NCBI RefSeq assembly: GCF_014356525.2
Contig: NC_052508.1
Coordinates: 56,368,497-56,432,496 of the forward strand
DNA length: 64,000 nt
Direction of reading: 5' to 3'
Source: Nilaparvata lugens
Taxonomy: Eukaryota > Arthropoda > Insecta > Hemiptera > Delphacidae
In this document: positions 12,334 through 24,966 of the stretch, one piece after another
Layout of the letters: every line of letters begins with the position of its first letter
Numbering within the stretch: position 1 is the first letter of the stretch
Notes under the pieces: model-generated
The model's database searches: none
The model's input: the letters and a program-made list of their open reading frames with translations, nothing else
Told to the model about the DNA's origin: nothing
Made by a program: the position numbers and the translations under genes

Positions 12334-12621
12334 TCAGTTGAACTTTATTGGCTGAGCCAGCAACAATATGGAACACGGGTGGATATTTGCGAGCCGAATG
12401 CTAGCAACGTTTGAGCTATTAGAATGGAACTGTTGCATATCGCGATGGCGATAAAAGCTTTGCGTGTTCTGGAACTCTTTGGAACAAGCAGTGCAGTGGA
12501 ATACAGCAGGGAGCGACGGAAAGTGGATCAATTGGCAGACTTGTAACAAGTGCAGCCGGATACCAAGGACACTGCACTGGGTAACAACATGATTCTCTTG
12601 TTTTCTATTCCACACGTGCAA
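12334..12621 (-). pseudogene. Open stretch with one C2H2-like finger; possible exon or relic
   Basis: The open frame contains FHCTACSKEFQNTQSFYRHR (residues ~41-60). Cys43 and Cys46 are followed by His59 and His66, giving C-x2-C-x12-H-x6-H with the hydrophobic F50 and F56 roughly where a C2H2 zinc finger needs them. The x6 His spacing is longer than the usual 3-5. The open frame starts at TTG and shows no clear splice acceptor, and there are no neighbouring fingers. It could be one exon of a zinc-finger or matrin-type gene, a relic, or chance. I recognise nothing else in it. Nearby DNA holds no other coding evidence. Confidence 0.25.
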
Positions 12622-12949
12622 ATAACCCGAATCACAACATTTTAGTTTTCATGTTTCATGGAGCAATTGCGAAAAATAGTGGTAGCCGGGTAGAATGTAA
12701 TTGAATTTTTAGTAACTAAATCAAACAGTTCAAATTCAAAAGAGATGTAAACGTGTATTGATTTTCTATTCAAATACAAATAGATACAGGGCTCATAGAA
12801 CCTGATAACACTAGGAAAATTGGGGTTTTGTTTCTGACCTGGACTCAAATTCGTACATCAGCAAGTGATGATAAAGCAATTATAGAGCATTAAATAATAA
12901 CAATGCTTCAGTAAATGTTACAGAAGAGTCAGTAGCTCTCATATTTAAA

Positions 12950-13132
12950 CTGCGTTTACACCAAAGTTATTAACAAAATATTTATTTCTCTGTCCTTATA
13001 GATTCTATTAGATTGAACATAACTTATTATACACATGATGATCATATGTGTTTGTCAAGCTCCGTTCAATCTAATAGAATCTATAAGGGCGGAGAAATGA
13101 ACACTTTGTTAATAACTTTGGTGTAAACGCAG
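12950..13132. mobile_element. Near-palindromic MITE, ~70-bp inverted arms
   Basis: Both ends begin CTGCGTTTACACCAAAGTTA and remain complementary inwards through CTTATAGATTCTATTAGATT (inverted arms about 12950-13019 and 13061-13132). The loop of ~40 bp contains the TTGTCAAGCTCCG phrase shared with the element at 7074-7222. There is no coding sequence. Transcribed, it would form a long hairpin. Confidence 0.85.
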
Positions 13133-13590
13133 CTGAAGACAATTTTTTCCAGACAAACTGTGAATATTAATAAACTTTCAATGCTGGTTATTGATTTCTA
13201 TCAGTTTTGAGTTTGTACTGATCGAATTAGTATGATTGGATTGTATCTAATGTATATGATTGAATGAATGATTAAATGAGTTCCAAAGTGGGTCTGAAGG
13301 AATTTATGTTGAGTTTTTTCAAAGATGTTGTTTTCTTGGTTTATTTCAAACTAAGGTAGGCTATATGATGACACAATTAACTACTGACATTCAGTCAATT
13401 TTTTGAATGTGAGGAGCAATATTGTAGCACTTACATGTTTTAGAAGAAAAAAATATTATGATCACCCCGACACAATATTGTTATAGTGGGGTATCATAAC
13501 TAGAACTAACTTTTGTATGTATAATATAACAACTATGTATATTTTTTGTCAATAAACCCCTCTGGTTCCAATTCAATGGTAGTCAGAGAA

Positions 13591-13615
13591 ATTATTATTA
13601 TTATTATTATTATTA
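13591..13615. repeat. (ATT)n microsatellite
   Basis: Eight uninterrupted ATT units. Confidence 0.95.
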
Positions 13616-13823
13616 CTTTCTAGTTTCAATGAACTCGTTGAAACTTCTACGAGATTATCGGTTTGTAGTGGGTTCTCAGGCGATATTATATAGGTTGCTA
13701 CATGTAGCTGATGATAATTCAGCTTGGGGCGAACAGATTAGTAAGCAGACCTAGTGCAACAACACCACAGACTGGCATCAGTAAACATTGTCCTGCTGGC
13801 TATGTAAGCTTGCTTTGATGATT

Positions 13824-13850
13824 CATCATCATCATCATCATCATCATCAT
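13824..13850. repeat. (ATC)n microsatellite
   Basis: Nine uninterrupted CAT units, followed by a short imperfect extension. Confidence 0.95.
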
Positions 13851-15840
13851 ATTAATCATCACTGTCATAATCACCAATTTTAAGCCGAGTGTTGAACTTT
13901 TTAGTAATTCCTCATATCAATTCCCAGAAGGTTTTGCATAAATTCAAAATAGATAAACTTGATATTTGTAGGCTACAATATCTATAGAAGGAATTGTTTG
14001 AAACAAAATACAAAAACGATAGAAATCAATATAAAATTTTAGACTTTTAACCTTTAAAAACTCCTCAAGCTTTTGCTAGTAGATTGAACTATTATATGGA
14101 TGTTAATTTATTCTATAGTTCCTGAATTTGAATTCTATCAAACACCAATTTTATTTGAGTCATCCCACTGTTCTGTACTAAGAATATATGTAACATGCAT
14201 TTTGACCAGGAATTTGTTCGCATAGAATGATGAATGGAGGTGATAAATTTGATTATATTTATTTAAAGTTGTTGGAATGATGTTTAAAAGTAACAAAACA
14301 ACTTTAACTTTTCTTGTTCGTCATAATTATGAAACTCCATTAAGGGAGCAATGCTCCCGCAGTGTATGACACGTCAAAGTTTAATCTAATATAATACTAC
14401 CATCCTTCATATTATTTCAACACAACAGTCGATAGAACACAACAGATTTCGCATAAAATCTCGATTGATGAATGGAAAATAATTAAAAGATCACTTGAAA
14501 AATCCGATAGAATGTTTTAGAAACAGAAAAAAATATATTGATGAAAAGACTCTCTAAACTCTTCAGTCTTCCAGCTGAATCATATCTAAACTTTTATAGT
14601 TCAGTCATTCTTGCAATAAATATATTACAATTTCATTACATTATTATTGTTGAATACACTTCCCAGGCCAATAACGTGAAATACAGTGGCTGAGTTCAAG
14701 CCTCCAAAACTAAGGATCTGTCTGATTGGTCAATGAGTTGATTGGTCACCATTTTACCTTCAAAGCTCTGTACCAATAGTGAGCAAGCAGCTTAAGAACG
14801 TCACGTGCAAGTCATTGTCCAATAAGACTGCTCGTTAAATTGACGTTGGGGCGTGGCTTACCAGTACATTGACATACTGTAGTTCTACCATTCTCTGCTA
14901 GAATATATTTTTTTAAATTCTCTAGGTAAACAAACTTATTTATCAAAATAATAACAATAACCATGATGTTACATCGTGATATTAAGGTATTCAATTGATT
15001 AAGATAATAGGCCAGCTATAGATTCCAAATTTTGTCTTGAGAAAGTAACTCTAACCAGAGTCAGGACGGAAGATCGAGATCAGGGACGCCAAATTTCTAG
15101 ATTTGACCCTGTTTCTACTCATAGAAATACCTGTAGCAGTTCGATTATCTAGGAGGCTACAAGAAGTTCCGTTTCACTGAAATTTTCGTGACTCTATGGA
15201 ATCCCAATCATTTCCCATCCCATAATGGGAGTTTACAAGCAACAAAAAGAAAACAACGTAGAATGGAGATTAATACTCTCATAAATTACACTACTTACTT
15301 CGTTATTGCATAACTTAGTGTAATTACTCTCCCACAAAACTTTAATAAAGCCCGGGCTTGGTTTCTGAACGTGTTGGCCAGGACTAAATTACTTTCGGTT
15401 ATCTCTCAGGAACATCAGTCACAATGTTTATTCCATTAAAACTGTGTTGAATAGTTCGTCGTTATATTATGTAGCACCAGTTCTGACAGGCAGAAGCCAT
15501 AGTATGCAGATTAAGTTTTAAAGCATTCAAAATTCCAATCTGTGTATTATACAGTATTATAGTGAGCTGACTCACATACTACAGTTGATATGAGTTGACT
15601 TACTAATTATTTGAGAAATTATGAATTTATCCAGCCGCATTAATCATCGATGGATGGAACTTTGTACGCCAGTACTTTGATAGATTGATGAGTATTGAAT
15701 AATTTATGCTATACTTTACGATATCATAATTATTTATTACAGTGTATGTGCATATCTATAACATCAGTATCGATTATCATATAACAATTAATAAAAGAGT
15801 ATCATGAAAATAGAGTTATCATGATGAATAGAGGTATCAT
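13851..15840. other. Intergenic stretch, nothing recognised
   Basis: Short frames only. A small perfect palindrome GGGAGCAATGCTCCC lies near 14344. I see no gene, tRNA or clear element boundary. Confidence 0.5.
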
Positions 15841-16803
15841 TAGCCCAGTCAATAAAGGTTTTTTCGATCCGAAAATTAAATAAAAGCTGAATCTTTTACC
15901 ATCGATAGAACCCTCCCAGAGGGTCATTCTCCCAAAAGTCCCAAGGAATCCCCTTGGAGCTTTCCCCCCTAGCCCCCCTCAAAGTTGAAAAATGCAGGTA
16001 ACCACGGAAAATCAATTATCTCTGTATCCATTAATCGGAAACAGTTCTTTTATATGCCATTCGATTCGTTACATTATGTACTACAATATTAGTTTCATTC
16101 ATTTTTTCAATAAAATTAACAGTTTTCTTGATAAAATAATATATATGTAAAAATTTAGGGGGCTTGCGATTTGATTTTTTTGTTTTCTTCGATTAACATC
16201 AAAGCAAGTAGTTTTAAAGGAAAATGAGCCGAATAATTAATGTAGCCACTCTCATTGCAAATCCATTGATGTATATTGTTATGTATTTGCGATTCGATTT
16301 GACGCCGTGGAAGGGGAAACAGTCGACGCGGAACGGCGCGGCTGACTCTCTTAGCCATAGTAAACAGCAAACTGGAAATCAATTATCTCTGTAACCATTA
16401 ATCGGAAAAAAATCAATCATATGTCATTCGATTCGATAAATTAAGGACTACAATATTAGTCAGATTCATTTCCTCAATAAATCGAACAGTTTCCTTGATA
16501 AAATAATATAATGTAAAAATTTAGGGGTTTTTAGATTTGATTTTTTTGTTTTCTCCAATTAACTTCGAAGCAAGTAATTTTAAAGAACAATGTGACGAAT
16601 AAATAATGTAGCCACATTCATTGCGAATCCATTGATGTATATTGTTATGTATTTGCGATTCACGTTGACGCTGTGGAAGGGAAAACAGCCGACGCGGCTG
16701 ACTCCCTTCACCATAGTAAACAGAATAATACTGCTGTCTACATTGCATCTCATTTACACTATGGCGCTCGAAACAATTAATTTTGTCTATTGTTTTGACA
16801 TAC
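15841..16803 (-). mobile_element. Composite repeat element with internal ~356-bp tandem units (inverted copy 1)
   Basis: This is the reverse complement of the element at 19376-20739. The outer end is TAGCCCAGTCAATAAAGGTT (15841-15860) and the inner end is near GTTTTGACATACG (16791-16803). Inside, a unit with CCATAGTAAACAG repeats at 16355 and 16711, a period of 356 bp. The reading frames at 16155-16382 and 16521-16829 are translations of the repeated unit and resemble each other for that reason only. No transposase is present. Confidence 0.85.
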
Positions 16804-19375
16804 GCTGTATATAGATTTTCACTTTTCAATACTCTAAAAAAATATTACAATTTTCTTGATTTAACCATGTTGAAAAGCATGCATGATAAAGATCAGGATT
16901 TCGTTGTTTGCTCACAGAATTTATTATATTAATTTGAAGTGTGCCTTCTCCATACCAGTCAGAGGTAACACAATTTGATAACTCGAGTTTCAGATATTGA
17001 TGTTTTTCAACGAGGTTTCTTTATAATTATGTGTCCGACTCCTTCATCTTATCCTTATTTTGTGAAAAATGAAGATTCAAAATTTCTTTTCTTAGCTTTT
17101 CTTGGGTTTTATCTTGTTTCATCACTCTTTATAATTCAAACACTTAATAATGGAATGAATATCATCAGATCACGTGAACAAAAAAAATAAAAGGGTGGGC
17201 CTACCTGAGATACTATATGATAACACTGTACTCCTAATAAGTTGAAAATTTTCAAGCTGAAAGTAGATTAATTTGTTGCACATTCGGTTCAAATATTAAC
17301 AAATGTTACTAAATATTACCAATATTATTACATATAGTGAGAACGAATTACTCTGCAGCTTTCTATTCTCACTGAACATGAAGAGGCAATACCAAGCCAC
17401 AATCGCAGTTCCGTTCAAATCATTATTATCAGAGCTTTCAAATTGATGCTATGTAACTATGGATGTTAACCCCATCTCACAATTTCCCTATTTATCCTTA
17501 TCCTGATTCAGAATGAAGTAGTTGATCTCTATAATCACAAAAATCAATGTACAGTACCTATAATAAATAGTAAAAATAACAAAATTTCTAGTAATAATGC
17601 AACTTTTTCTAGGTACGAATTTCAAGGCTCATAAAATGACTTTTTCTCAATCACAGGCAGAAATTCCAATGATCATCATAATAGTAATTTAATGAAAATT
17701 GTTTGTATTGTACATTGTTCGACGTAAGATAAGCTACATCTTTAAGGTAATCAACGTATTTAGGATTATCATGTTTATGAATGAAAGCGAGACTGTGATA
17801 GAAGATTAGTCAAACTGAAATATGAACATTATATACAATGCATATTTCTGATCAACTACAATTACAAATGATAGTATCAAGCCGAAATGAACTGAGCAAC
17901 TGAATTTCAAAGTTACTATCCACTGTTCAAATCACACTGTGATTTCCTTTCACTTCCAAATGGATTGAATTGCCTCACTCTTCAACATAACAATTATTGT
18001 AAAAAAACCAGTGGAATGTGAACGTCATCCAAGTAGCATTTGAATTTCAATTTTCAGATCATGAAATTCATAAAAAACTAATTCTTGAGAGAATAGTGAT
18101 GAATTGCAAACAGTGCAAGTAGCATTGATACAAAGCGATACAATGAAAATCAACATCGATTAATTTAATACTGGACTTATCAAATTTATATTACCGTTAA
18201 TTTATATTATTTATAAAGCTTATAAAATGTAAAACCAACATTTTAAATTTTCTCTACCTACTGGAGCAAAACATCGATAGAAAATAAAGAAGAGCCCATT
18301 ATAAGCACAAAATACTTGTGTACGGTACTAGAATTCACTTGAACTAACTCATCACTTCAACCCTTCAATGATCACAATGTACTAGAATGGTATGAAAACC
18401 ATGAAATTGTCTATACCTGTCTATAAAAGGTACTCTATAGGTGCCTGTCTAAAGGTGTCTATAAAATTGAAACCTGTCTATAATCAGGTACATTTTTCAA
18501 ATAGCTTCACCCAACTAAATCTGTGAATGCTAAGTCATAAGAAATCATGTTCAATAGATTTAATTTGTATGCTTCAAATAGAAAATGATCTATTCTTTTG
18601 GTGCCCTAATCAAAATCAATTTCAATCAACATTAATCGACATAAAGAAAAGCTTCTGTCAGCCTTGTGTAATGAATGACAAGATGCGAGTGGAGGTGAAA
18701 AATCGATATGTTAACAAAAATAATAGAAGATGATGAATCATCTTTCAATTAATCTTATACGGTAGGGTACTTTGTGGTTAAATGTGAAACACTCTCATGA
18801 TTTTCCTACCTTTTATGCATGCTTACTCTTCCTTAATTTGTATGTTTGCATGGCTTTCATCTTTAGAATCTACTGAATTTTCATATTGGACTGTCTAAAA
18901 AATAATGTAGATTCAACTAGTAAGAACGGAAGATAAGCAACTTTATAGAGAGAATCATAGAAAGTTTCAACTCAATAAGCCCAATGTATAAATTTTTTTA
19001 TGCCTCAGCCGTCATATATATTTGGCTAAACTGAAGGTATATTATCAACCTGGCTTGGAGAATATTAACTACTGTAGAAAACAGCAAACACTGCACGCTA
19101 TGATTTTTCAGGAAATTGCCACTGTTAACACTATTGTAATCTATGATTCATCTCAGTTTTTGATATTCATATTTTATGATAAATTTTAGCATAGAATTAT
19201 GATAATTTTATACACACATATTTTAAATATGTATTATATCATGTAATAGTATGAATATTTTATCGGTTGCAAACAATATCTTTGTCTATCATAGAATGCA
19301 TGATTTAGCACATATATAAAAACAAAATGATTACAGAGAATTTAGAGAATAAAAATGTGAAAAATTAGTTCCATC
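16804..19375. other. Spacer between two inverted composite elements
   Basis: AT-rich sequence without recognisable coding. A cluster of short CCTGTCTATAA repeats occurs at about 18415-18490. It separates the two arms of a large inverted repeat. Confidence 0.5.
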
Positions 19376-20739
19376 GCATGTCAAAACAATGGACAAAATT
19401 GATTGTTTCGAGCGCCATAGTGTGAATAAGATGCAACTTAGAAAGCAGTAGGCCTACTACTGTATTTTACTGTTTACTATGGTGAAGAGAGTCAGCCACG
19501 CCGTACCGCGTCGACAGTTTCCCCTTCCACAGCGTCAAATCGAATCGCAAATAAATAACAACATACATCAATGGATTCGCAATGAATGTGACTACATTAA
19601 TTCATTATTTGTCTAATTTTCTGTAGATTATTTGCTTCGAAGTTAATCGGAGAAAACAAAAATCAAATCGAAAAACCCCTAAATTTTTACATATATATTA
19701 TTTTATCAAGGAAACTGTTTGATTTATTGAGGAAATGAATACAACTAATATTTCAGTCCATAATGTAACGAATCGAATGACATATGATAGATTTTTTTCC
19801 GATTAATGGTTACAGAGATAATTGATTTCCAGTTTGCTGTTTACTATGGCTAAGAGAGTCAGCCGCGCCGTTCCATGTCGACTGTTTCCCCTTCCATAGA
19901 GTCAAATCGAATCGCAAATAAATAACAATATACATCAATGGATTCGCAATGAATGTGGCTACATTAATTATTCGGCTCATTTTTCTTTAAAACTACTTGC
20001 TTTGATGTTAATCGAAGAAAACAAAAAAATCAAATCGCAAACCCCCTAAATTTTTACATATATATTATTTTATCAAGAAAACTGTTAACTTTATTGAAAA
20101 AATGAATGAAACTAATATTGTAGTCCATAATGTAACAAATCGAATGGCATATGATAGAACTGTTTCCGATCAATGGTTACAGAGATAATTGATTTCCAGT
20201 TTGCTGTTTACTATGGCTAAGAGAGTCAACCGCGCCGTTCCATGTCGACTGTTTCCCCTTCCATAGAGTCAAATCGAATCGCAAATAAATAACAATATAC
20301 ATCAATGGATTTGCAATGAATGTGGCTACATTAATTATTCGGCTTATTTTTCTTTAAAACTACTTGCTTTGATGTTAATCGAAGAAAACAAAAAAATCAA
20401 ATCGCAAACCCCCTAAATTTTTACATATATATTATTTTATCAAGAAAACTGTTAACTTTATTGAAAAAATGAATAAAACTAATATTGTAGTCCATAATGT
20501 AACGAATCGAATGGCATATAATAGAACTGTTTCCGATCAATGGTTACAGAGATAATTAATTTCCCGTGTTTACCTGCATTTTTCATGTTTTGGGGGGTTG
20601 GGGCGGAAAGCTCCAAGGAGATTTCTTGGGACTTTTGGGAGAATGACCCTCTGGGAGGGTTCTATCGATGGTGGGAAATTCAGCTTTTATTTAATTTTCG
20701 GATCGAAACTGCTTTTTTGGACCTTTATTGACTGGGCTA
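19376..20739 (+). mobile_element. Composite repeat element with internal 367-bp tandem units (inverted copy 2)
   Basis: The same element as at 15841-16803, in the opposite orientation. The unit marker TGTTTACTATGG begins at 19471, 19838 and 20205, so the period is 367 bp with about three units, one more than copy 1. The terminal segment GACCCTCTGGGAGGGTTCTA (about 20644-20663) and the end CCTTTATTGACTGGGCTA match copy 1. There is no coding sequence. Confidence 0.85.
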
Positions 20740-20868
20740 CATATCCTCTTTGACATAAATATCTGACATCTTGTCTTATAAAATCAATAGCAATAAATTC
20801 TAAATGTTCGGCAATCCAACAGCAAAAAACAAATCAGTAAACATTTATTGGAAATTTATACTTACAAC

Positions 20869-20898
20869 CTGACGATGGTGTGATCACCGAAACTAGTA
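20869..20898 (+). ncRNA. Hammerhead-ribozyme-like motif
   Basis: CTGACGA (20869-20875) is followed by a GGTG/CACC stem, then GAA (20889-20891), then the palindrome ACTAGT (20892-20897) and A. This is the order CUGANGA-stem II-GAA-stem III-H of a hammerhead core, with a self-complementary stem III as in dimer-forming hammerheads. A convincing stem I is not visible in this copy. It is followed about 50 bp later by AGGGTACT, a phrase that also follows the motif at 26003-26045. Confidence 0.4.
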
Positions 20899-20939
20899 AT
20901 TACGTTACAATTTGTATTATTGTTTTATTATTTTATTAA

Positions 20940-22096
20940 TTTTACAGGGTACTATAATTCTATTTTATCAAGCAAAAAACAATTTTACATTCAGTTTGGG
21001 AGAATTTGTTGAACTTATTCTGAGTTAATTGAGATTATGTTGACTGATATGTGAGACATTGCTGTTCTATTTTGAAAGAATTGTTTTCCTCATCGAATTA
21101 TTGAAACTCCTATCAACATTGCACTATTAGTAAGGATTTATCAGTGATCATCCACATCAGAGGCTTATAATTATTCTTATCCATCATAATTTTTTCAATA
21201 AAATTAAGTCTATATTATATAGATTCGTATATTATTCATTAATCATACATTGTATTCATCAATTTTAATGTTTCCATTTTGATAAAATAGATTTAAAATT
21301 TGAAAGATCGACTATCAGAATGTTATTTGGAATGAATTATAAGAATTAGATAGTAGGCCTATGATACGAATAACATAAAAATTAAATCGTCATAATTTTT
21401 TGAAAGCAGCACAGTTTGAATAGCCCAACAGGAGTTGAAGGGAGAAGTTTACATGAATTATTCGCAAAACCAACAGAAATTAACTGAGTTGGTTTCATGC
21501 GAGATCCCAGCACTCGACTTTTGCCATTTGTGATTTCATAATTGAATACATTGCGACGTTAGTATGCTTCTCCCGGATTAGAGTTCCCGGAAAACTTTGC
21601 AATGGCTTTTCCGCACGTTAGAAATTTAAGCGTTTCCCGCATCCAAGTCTCAGCGTTTTTGTTCTTGTCCGTTTAATGGGAATTTACTGCAAACAGTTGC
21701 AACCCTTTGGACCGCACACTTCATGAGTTTCGCGGCTGTTCCAGACTTAACTCGCCGCTGGCGTAATGCGTCTTCTCTCTTCCACTAATACTACTCAGTT
21801 AACAACGTAGAAGTTGTAGAATCAGCTCCAACACAACCCCGGCTGAAAATGAGTAGTTTGGAAAGTTTGTTGATACAGGGAGAAATAAAATTAACCATTG
21901 AGGCGAACTCTCAGCTCTCTCATAATAGGATAACTGATTCTCTATAGATAGAAATCGAAGTATATTTTAGTAATCCATTCCTGTTTGAATTGTAAAATAT
22001 TAATATTGTGCATGTACTGTTTCATGATTTAGTTTTAACTCCGTATTATATTTTTATGGCTTGTCCAAGAACAAATAAAATGATTATTTATTATCA
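20940..22096. other. Intergenic stretch, nothing recognised
   Basis: Short frames only. A slightly less AT-rich segment around 21530-21790 shows no protein similarity I recognise. Confidence 0.5.
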
Positions 22097-22235
22097 AATG
22101 AAAAAGACTAGGAACAATTTTTGACAATTTCTTAGTCTTTTTCATTTAATATGAATAATTACCACAATATCAACTTCTCAACTACACAAAAAGATTATTT
22201 ACTAGTAGTTCTGCGAACAGTAGACCTCGCTCATG
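22097..22235. repeat. Collapsed palindrome plus dispersed-repeat fragment
   Basis: AAATGAAAAAGACTAG (22097-22112) is inverted at the end of the palindrome near 22147. The following AACTTCTCAACTACACAAAA is the reverse complement of 32888-32910. Next comes TAGTTCTGCGAACAGTAGAC, which recurs at 38494 and, inverted, near 42070. The stretch is a mosaic of pieces of elements found elsewhere in the window. Confidence 0.65.
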
Positions 22236-22439
22236 AATACAACTTTCAACAACTTTAAAATTGATGAGAAGGGCCATTATGAAAGTACACAATGTCATCT
22301 ATTATTTTTCCAGTGACAATGCTTCCAGGGACACTGGACTTATAAATGTCTTTCGAGGAAGTACCTTCACATCGTTCCCATATTTACAATATTAACCTAT
22401 ATAACAACTTTTTTGATAATTAATTATAAGATATTGCTC

Positions 22440-24006
22440 AACTGACAAAAAAATGGAATATGCTGAAGGCAATTTAGACGATGAATCGTCTCACAGACGA
22501 TAGTAAGACAGAAAATGATTCTCAATAAGATGGGTTTGTTGGTGTCAATGACAGGACGTTACATTCTTATGCAGAATGGAATATTGGCGCAAAAGCAGCA
22601 TGGTTTTCAGAAGGATAAATCCACGAAGACGGCAATTGCATCTATGTTTGAGGACATAATTGACATGATGGACATGGGGAAAAAGACTGTTGGAGTTTTC
22701 CTGGATTTAAGCAAAGCTTTTGACTGTGTGGACCATGAAATTTTTATGAAGAAGTTGGAGAAAGTGGGTGTGAGAGGTATTGAGCTAGAGTGGTTCAGGT
22801 CCTATCTCCTGAATAGGTTTCAAGTTGTTGAGATTTCAAGGGTGGAAGATGGGCAGTTGATGAAACATTTATCGAATAGTTTATCAGTAAATGCAGGTGT
22901 CCCACAAGGAAGTATCCTTGGACCATTGTTGTTTCTTTTGTATGTGAATGACATACCACAGGTTATATCACAGGGTAAAGTTCTATTATATGCTGACGAC
23001 ACTTCCTACATTTGTGGATCATAAGATGTGAATGTTTTAGAAATTGACACTTTTTTAAACATAAATGCCATAGCCCAATACCCTCAACAACTTAAGCTTG
23101 GAATAAATGAATCGAAATCACAATACTTACAGTTTAGACATAAGAATAACTCTAGGCCAACACATAATATTAATGTCCAGGTAAATAATACAAATGTTGA
23201 CAAGCCTCTTCTTGTTAAGTTCCTAGGGGTAGCTTTAGACCAGTATTTATCATGGGATTACTATATTGATCAGCTTTGTAATAGAATCTCCTCAGGTGTT
23301 TTTGCACTCAGACAGATTGGAAGGTTAAATGATTCCAAACTGACAATGACAGTCTTCCATTCCCCAATTATGTCACATATTCGCTATGCCATTGTTGTTT
23401 GGGGTGGGTCCTGTCAGAATTTGGAGAGAGTTTTTCAGGCTGCAGAAAAATGCTATACGGTCAATGAAAAGGAATTATGCCTCTCGATTCTTGCAGGAAT
23501 CATTTCAAGGAGCTAGGCATTATCACCGTTCCCTCTCTTTACATTTATGAGGTGATTATGTACTTCAGGAGAAATAAGGCTTCGGCTAGAAATAGTGATT
23601 CCCACAGGTATCAAACCAGAAATAGAGGAGACTTTGCTTCCATGTACCATAGGACAGCTCTTTTTGAAAAGAAGCCAACATATATGGGTCTTAAACTTTT
23701 TAGAAAGCTTCATGATGATATGAAAAACGTTGAAGATCTCAATTTATTCGGAAAGAAGTTGAAAGAGTTATTGATGGAAGGTGTATTTTATACCACACAG
23801 GAATATATGTTTAGGGAGGGGCCCTTTGTGTGTTGATATGTTTGTATGTGTGTGTATGTGTATGGGTATGTATGTATATGAGTAGGTGTATTTTTTCCTA
23901 TTGAAAGTAATGTTTTCAAGCATTTTTTTTTTTTTTGACAATTCTCATACTCTGTTAAGAGTCTCTGGGAAGATATTAAAAACAAACAAAACAAACAAAC
24001 AAACAT
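22440..24006 (+). mobile_element. 5'-truncated, frameshifted LINE with (CAAA)n tail
   Basis: Three consecutive reading segments (22515-23024, 23028-23516, 23477-23836) together cover RT palm to C-terminus, followed by a ~170-bp 3' UTR and a tail of AAAC repeats ending near 24006. The endonuclease region and ORF1 are missing. The LINE family resembles the one at 2020-2821 (same clade by eye). Confidence 0.85.
22515..23836 (+). pseudogene. LINE reverse transcriptase, broken by frameshifts
   Basis: The first segment (22515-23024, 169 codons) contains the palm: QHGFQKDKSTKTAI, then FLDLSKAFDCVDHEIF with the first catalytic Asp, NAGVPQGSILGPLLFLLYVNDI, and the YADD box in LLYADDTSYI near its end. 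The second segment (23028-23516) carries KFLGVALDQYLSWDYYIDQLCNRI and a thumb-like HIRYAIVVWGG. The third (23477-23836) carries the C-terminal domain. A stop at about 23022-23024 and a frame change near 23477-23516 break the gene. The spacing between YADD and the next conserved block appears short, suggesting a small internal loss. The original would have copied the element's RNA at a nicked target, but this copy is inactive. Confidence 0.85.
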
Positions 24007-24239
24007 AATGATGGTTTTAATGGAAAGCGGTTTTAATGTTATGGCTTGTTATGCTATGCAGAATGTTAAATGCTTACAACTCGGTTTCTGATCTCATACT
24101 AAAAGGAAAAATAAAAGCTAATAGTTTTCCAGAAACTATTCATATATGAACCAGGGAAATTTCGTGTTAAGAAGGGGAAAATGTGCAGTCAAGTGAGGAG
24201 AGAAGGTTTCTAAAATTAATAAATACAGCACATTTTAGA

Positions 24240-24645
24240 GCGGCACAGGTTCTATTATAAAAAATTACTTAAATTAATTGTTTTTTACTTATATTTATTT
24301 TGGGCAAGATTCACTCTCAACGTATTATAAATACAATGATCTTTCATTTTAAAAAGAATAAAAATTGCTGTGTCTTACAAGATAACAGCGCTAGATACAA
24401 AGAAGTAACTTTCTGGTAGGAGGTTGGTCTGTGGTTGTCCAATTTATTACAAAAAAACCGGAGGTCTTATCAAAAATCGTTACCAATACGCTTCTGCGCC
24501 TTGTTTCAAAGAACTTGTATACCAAATTTTATCAAAATCGGACAATAACTGCGACTGTAACTGCGGTACAAACAAACAAACAGACAAAAGCCGATCGAGT
24601 CGAAACTAAGACCTCAGCTTCGCTTCGGTCAATTAATTTATCCAA
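24240..24645. repeat. Non-coding dispersed repeat, retroposon 3'-end style
   Basis: It contains CAAATTTTATCAAAATCGGA followed by CGGTACAAACAAACAAACAG, then GACCTCAGCTTCGCTTCGGTC (about 24610-24630). The last phrase is a variant of the module inverted at 38778 and present at 42460-42476. No coding sequence. The 24424-24658 frames are incidental. Confidence 0.5.
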
Positions 24646-24712
24646 ATCAAATTGGTGAATGATAAATCATCATACATATGAGTTATCAGTGTTTTTCAGC
24701 TTATTGACATAA

Positions 24713-24966
24713 AGGTGCGTACAGACTTTCGCTCTGCTCCGCAACCGAACGTCACTCCAGCAGAGCGATTGATGATCGACCGAGTGGTTCGCAAGAGTGG
24801 TTCGGCCGGGGAACGCGAGAAGATCTAACATCTTCCGTAACGTTCATGATGGGTGCGACTGTAGAGCGGGGGCGGAGCGACTGTGGTGCGATGGAGGAAC
24901 GAGGGCGGTACGAGGGCGGAGCGTGCTCGGTGCGGGTTGGAGGCGCGTATATGTGTACGCAGCTTA
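24713..24966. mobile_element. GC-rich MITE with apparent TAA target duplication
   Basis: The left end AGGTGCGTACAGACTTTCGC and the right end (reverse complement AGCTGCGTACACATATACGC) are inverted repeats, and similarity resumes at GCTCCGC. The flanks are ...ACATAA and TAAGAC, consistent with a 3-bp TAA duplication as made by PIF/Harbinger-type transposases. Its composition is clearly richer in G+C than the surroundings. The overlapping open frames on both strands are a consequence of that composition. Confidence 0.65.

Noticed and set aside
16155..16829. Two similar minus-strand frames (75 and 102 codons)
   Set aside because: They resemble each other because they translate the same ~356-bp tandem unit. 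No start, splice or domain evidence.
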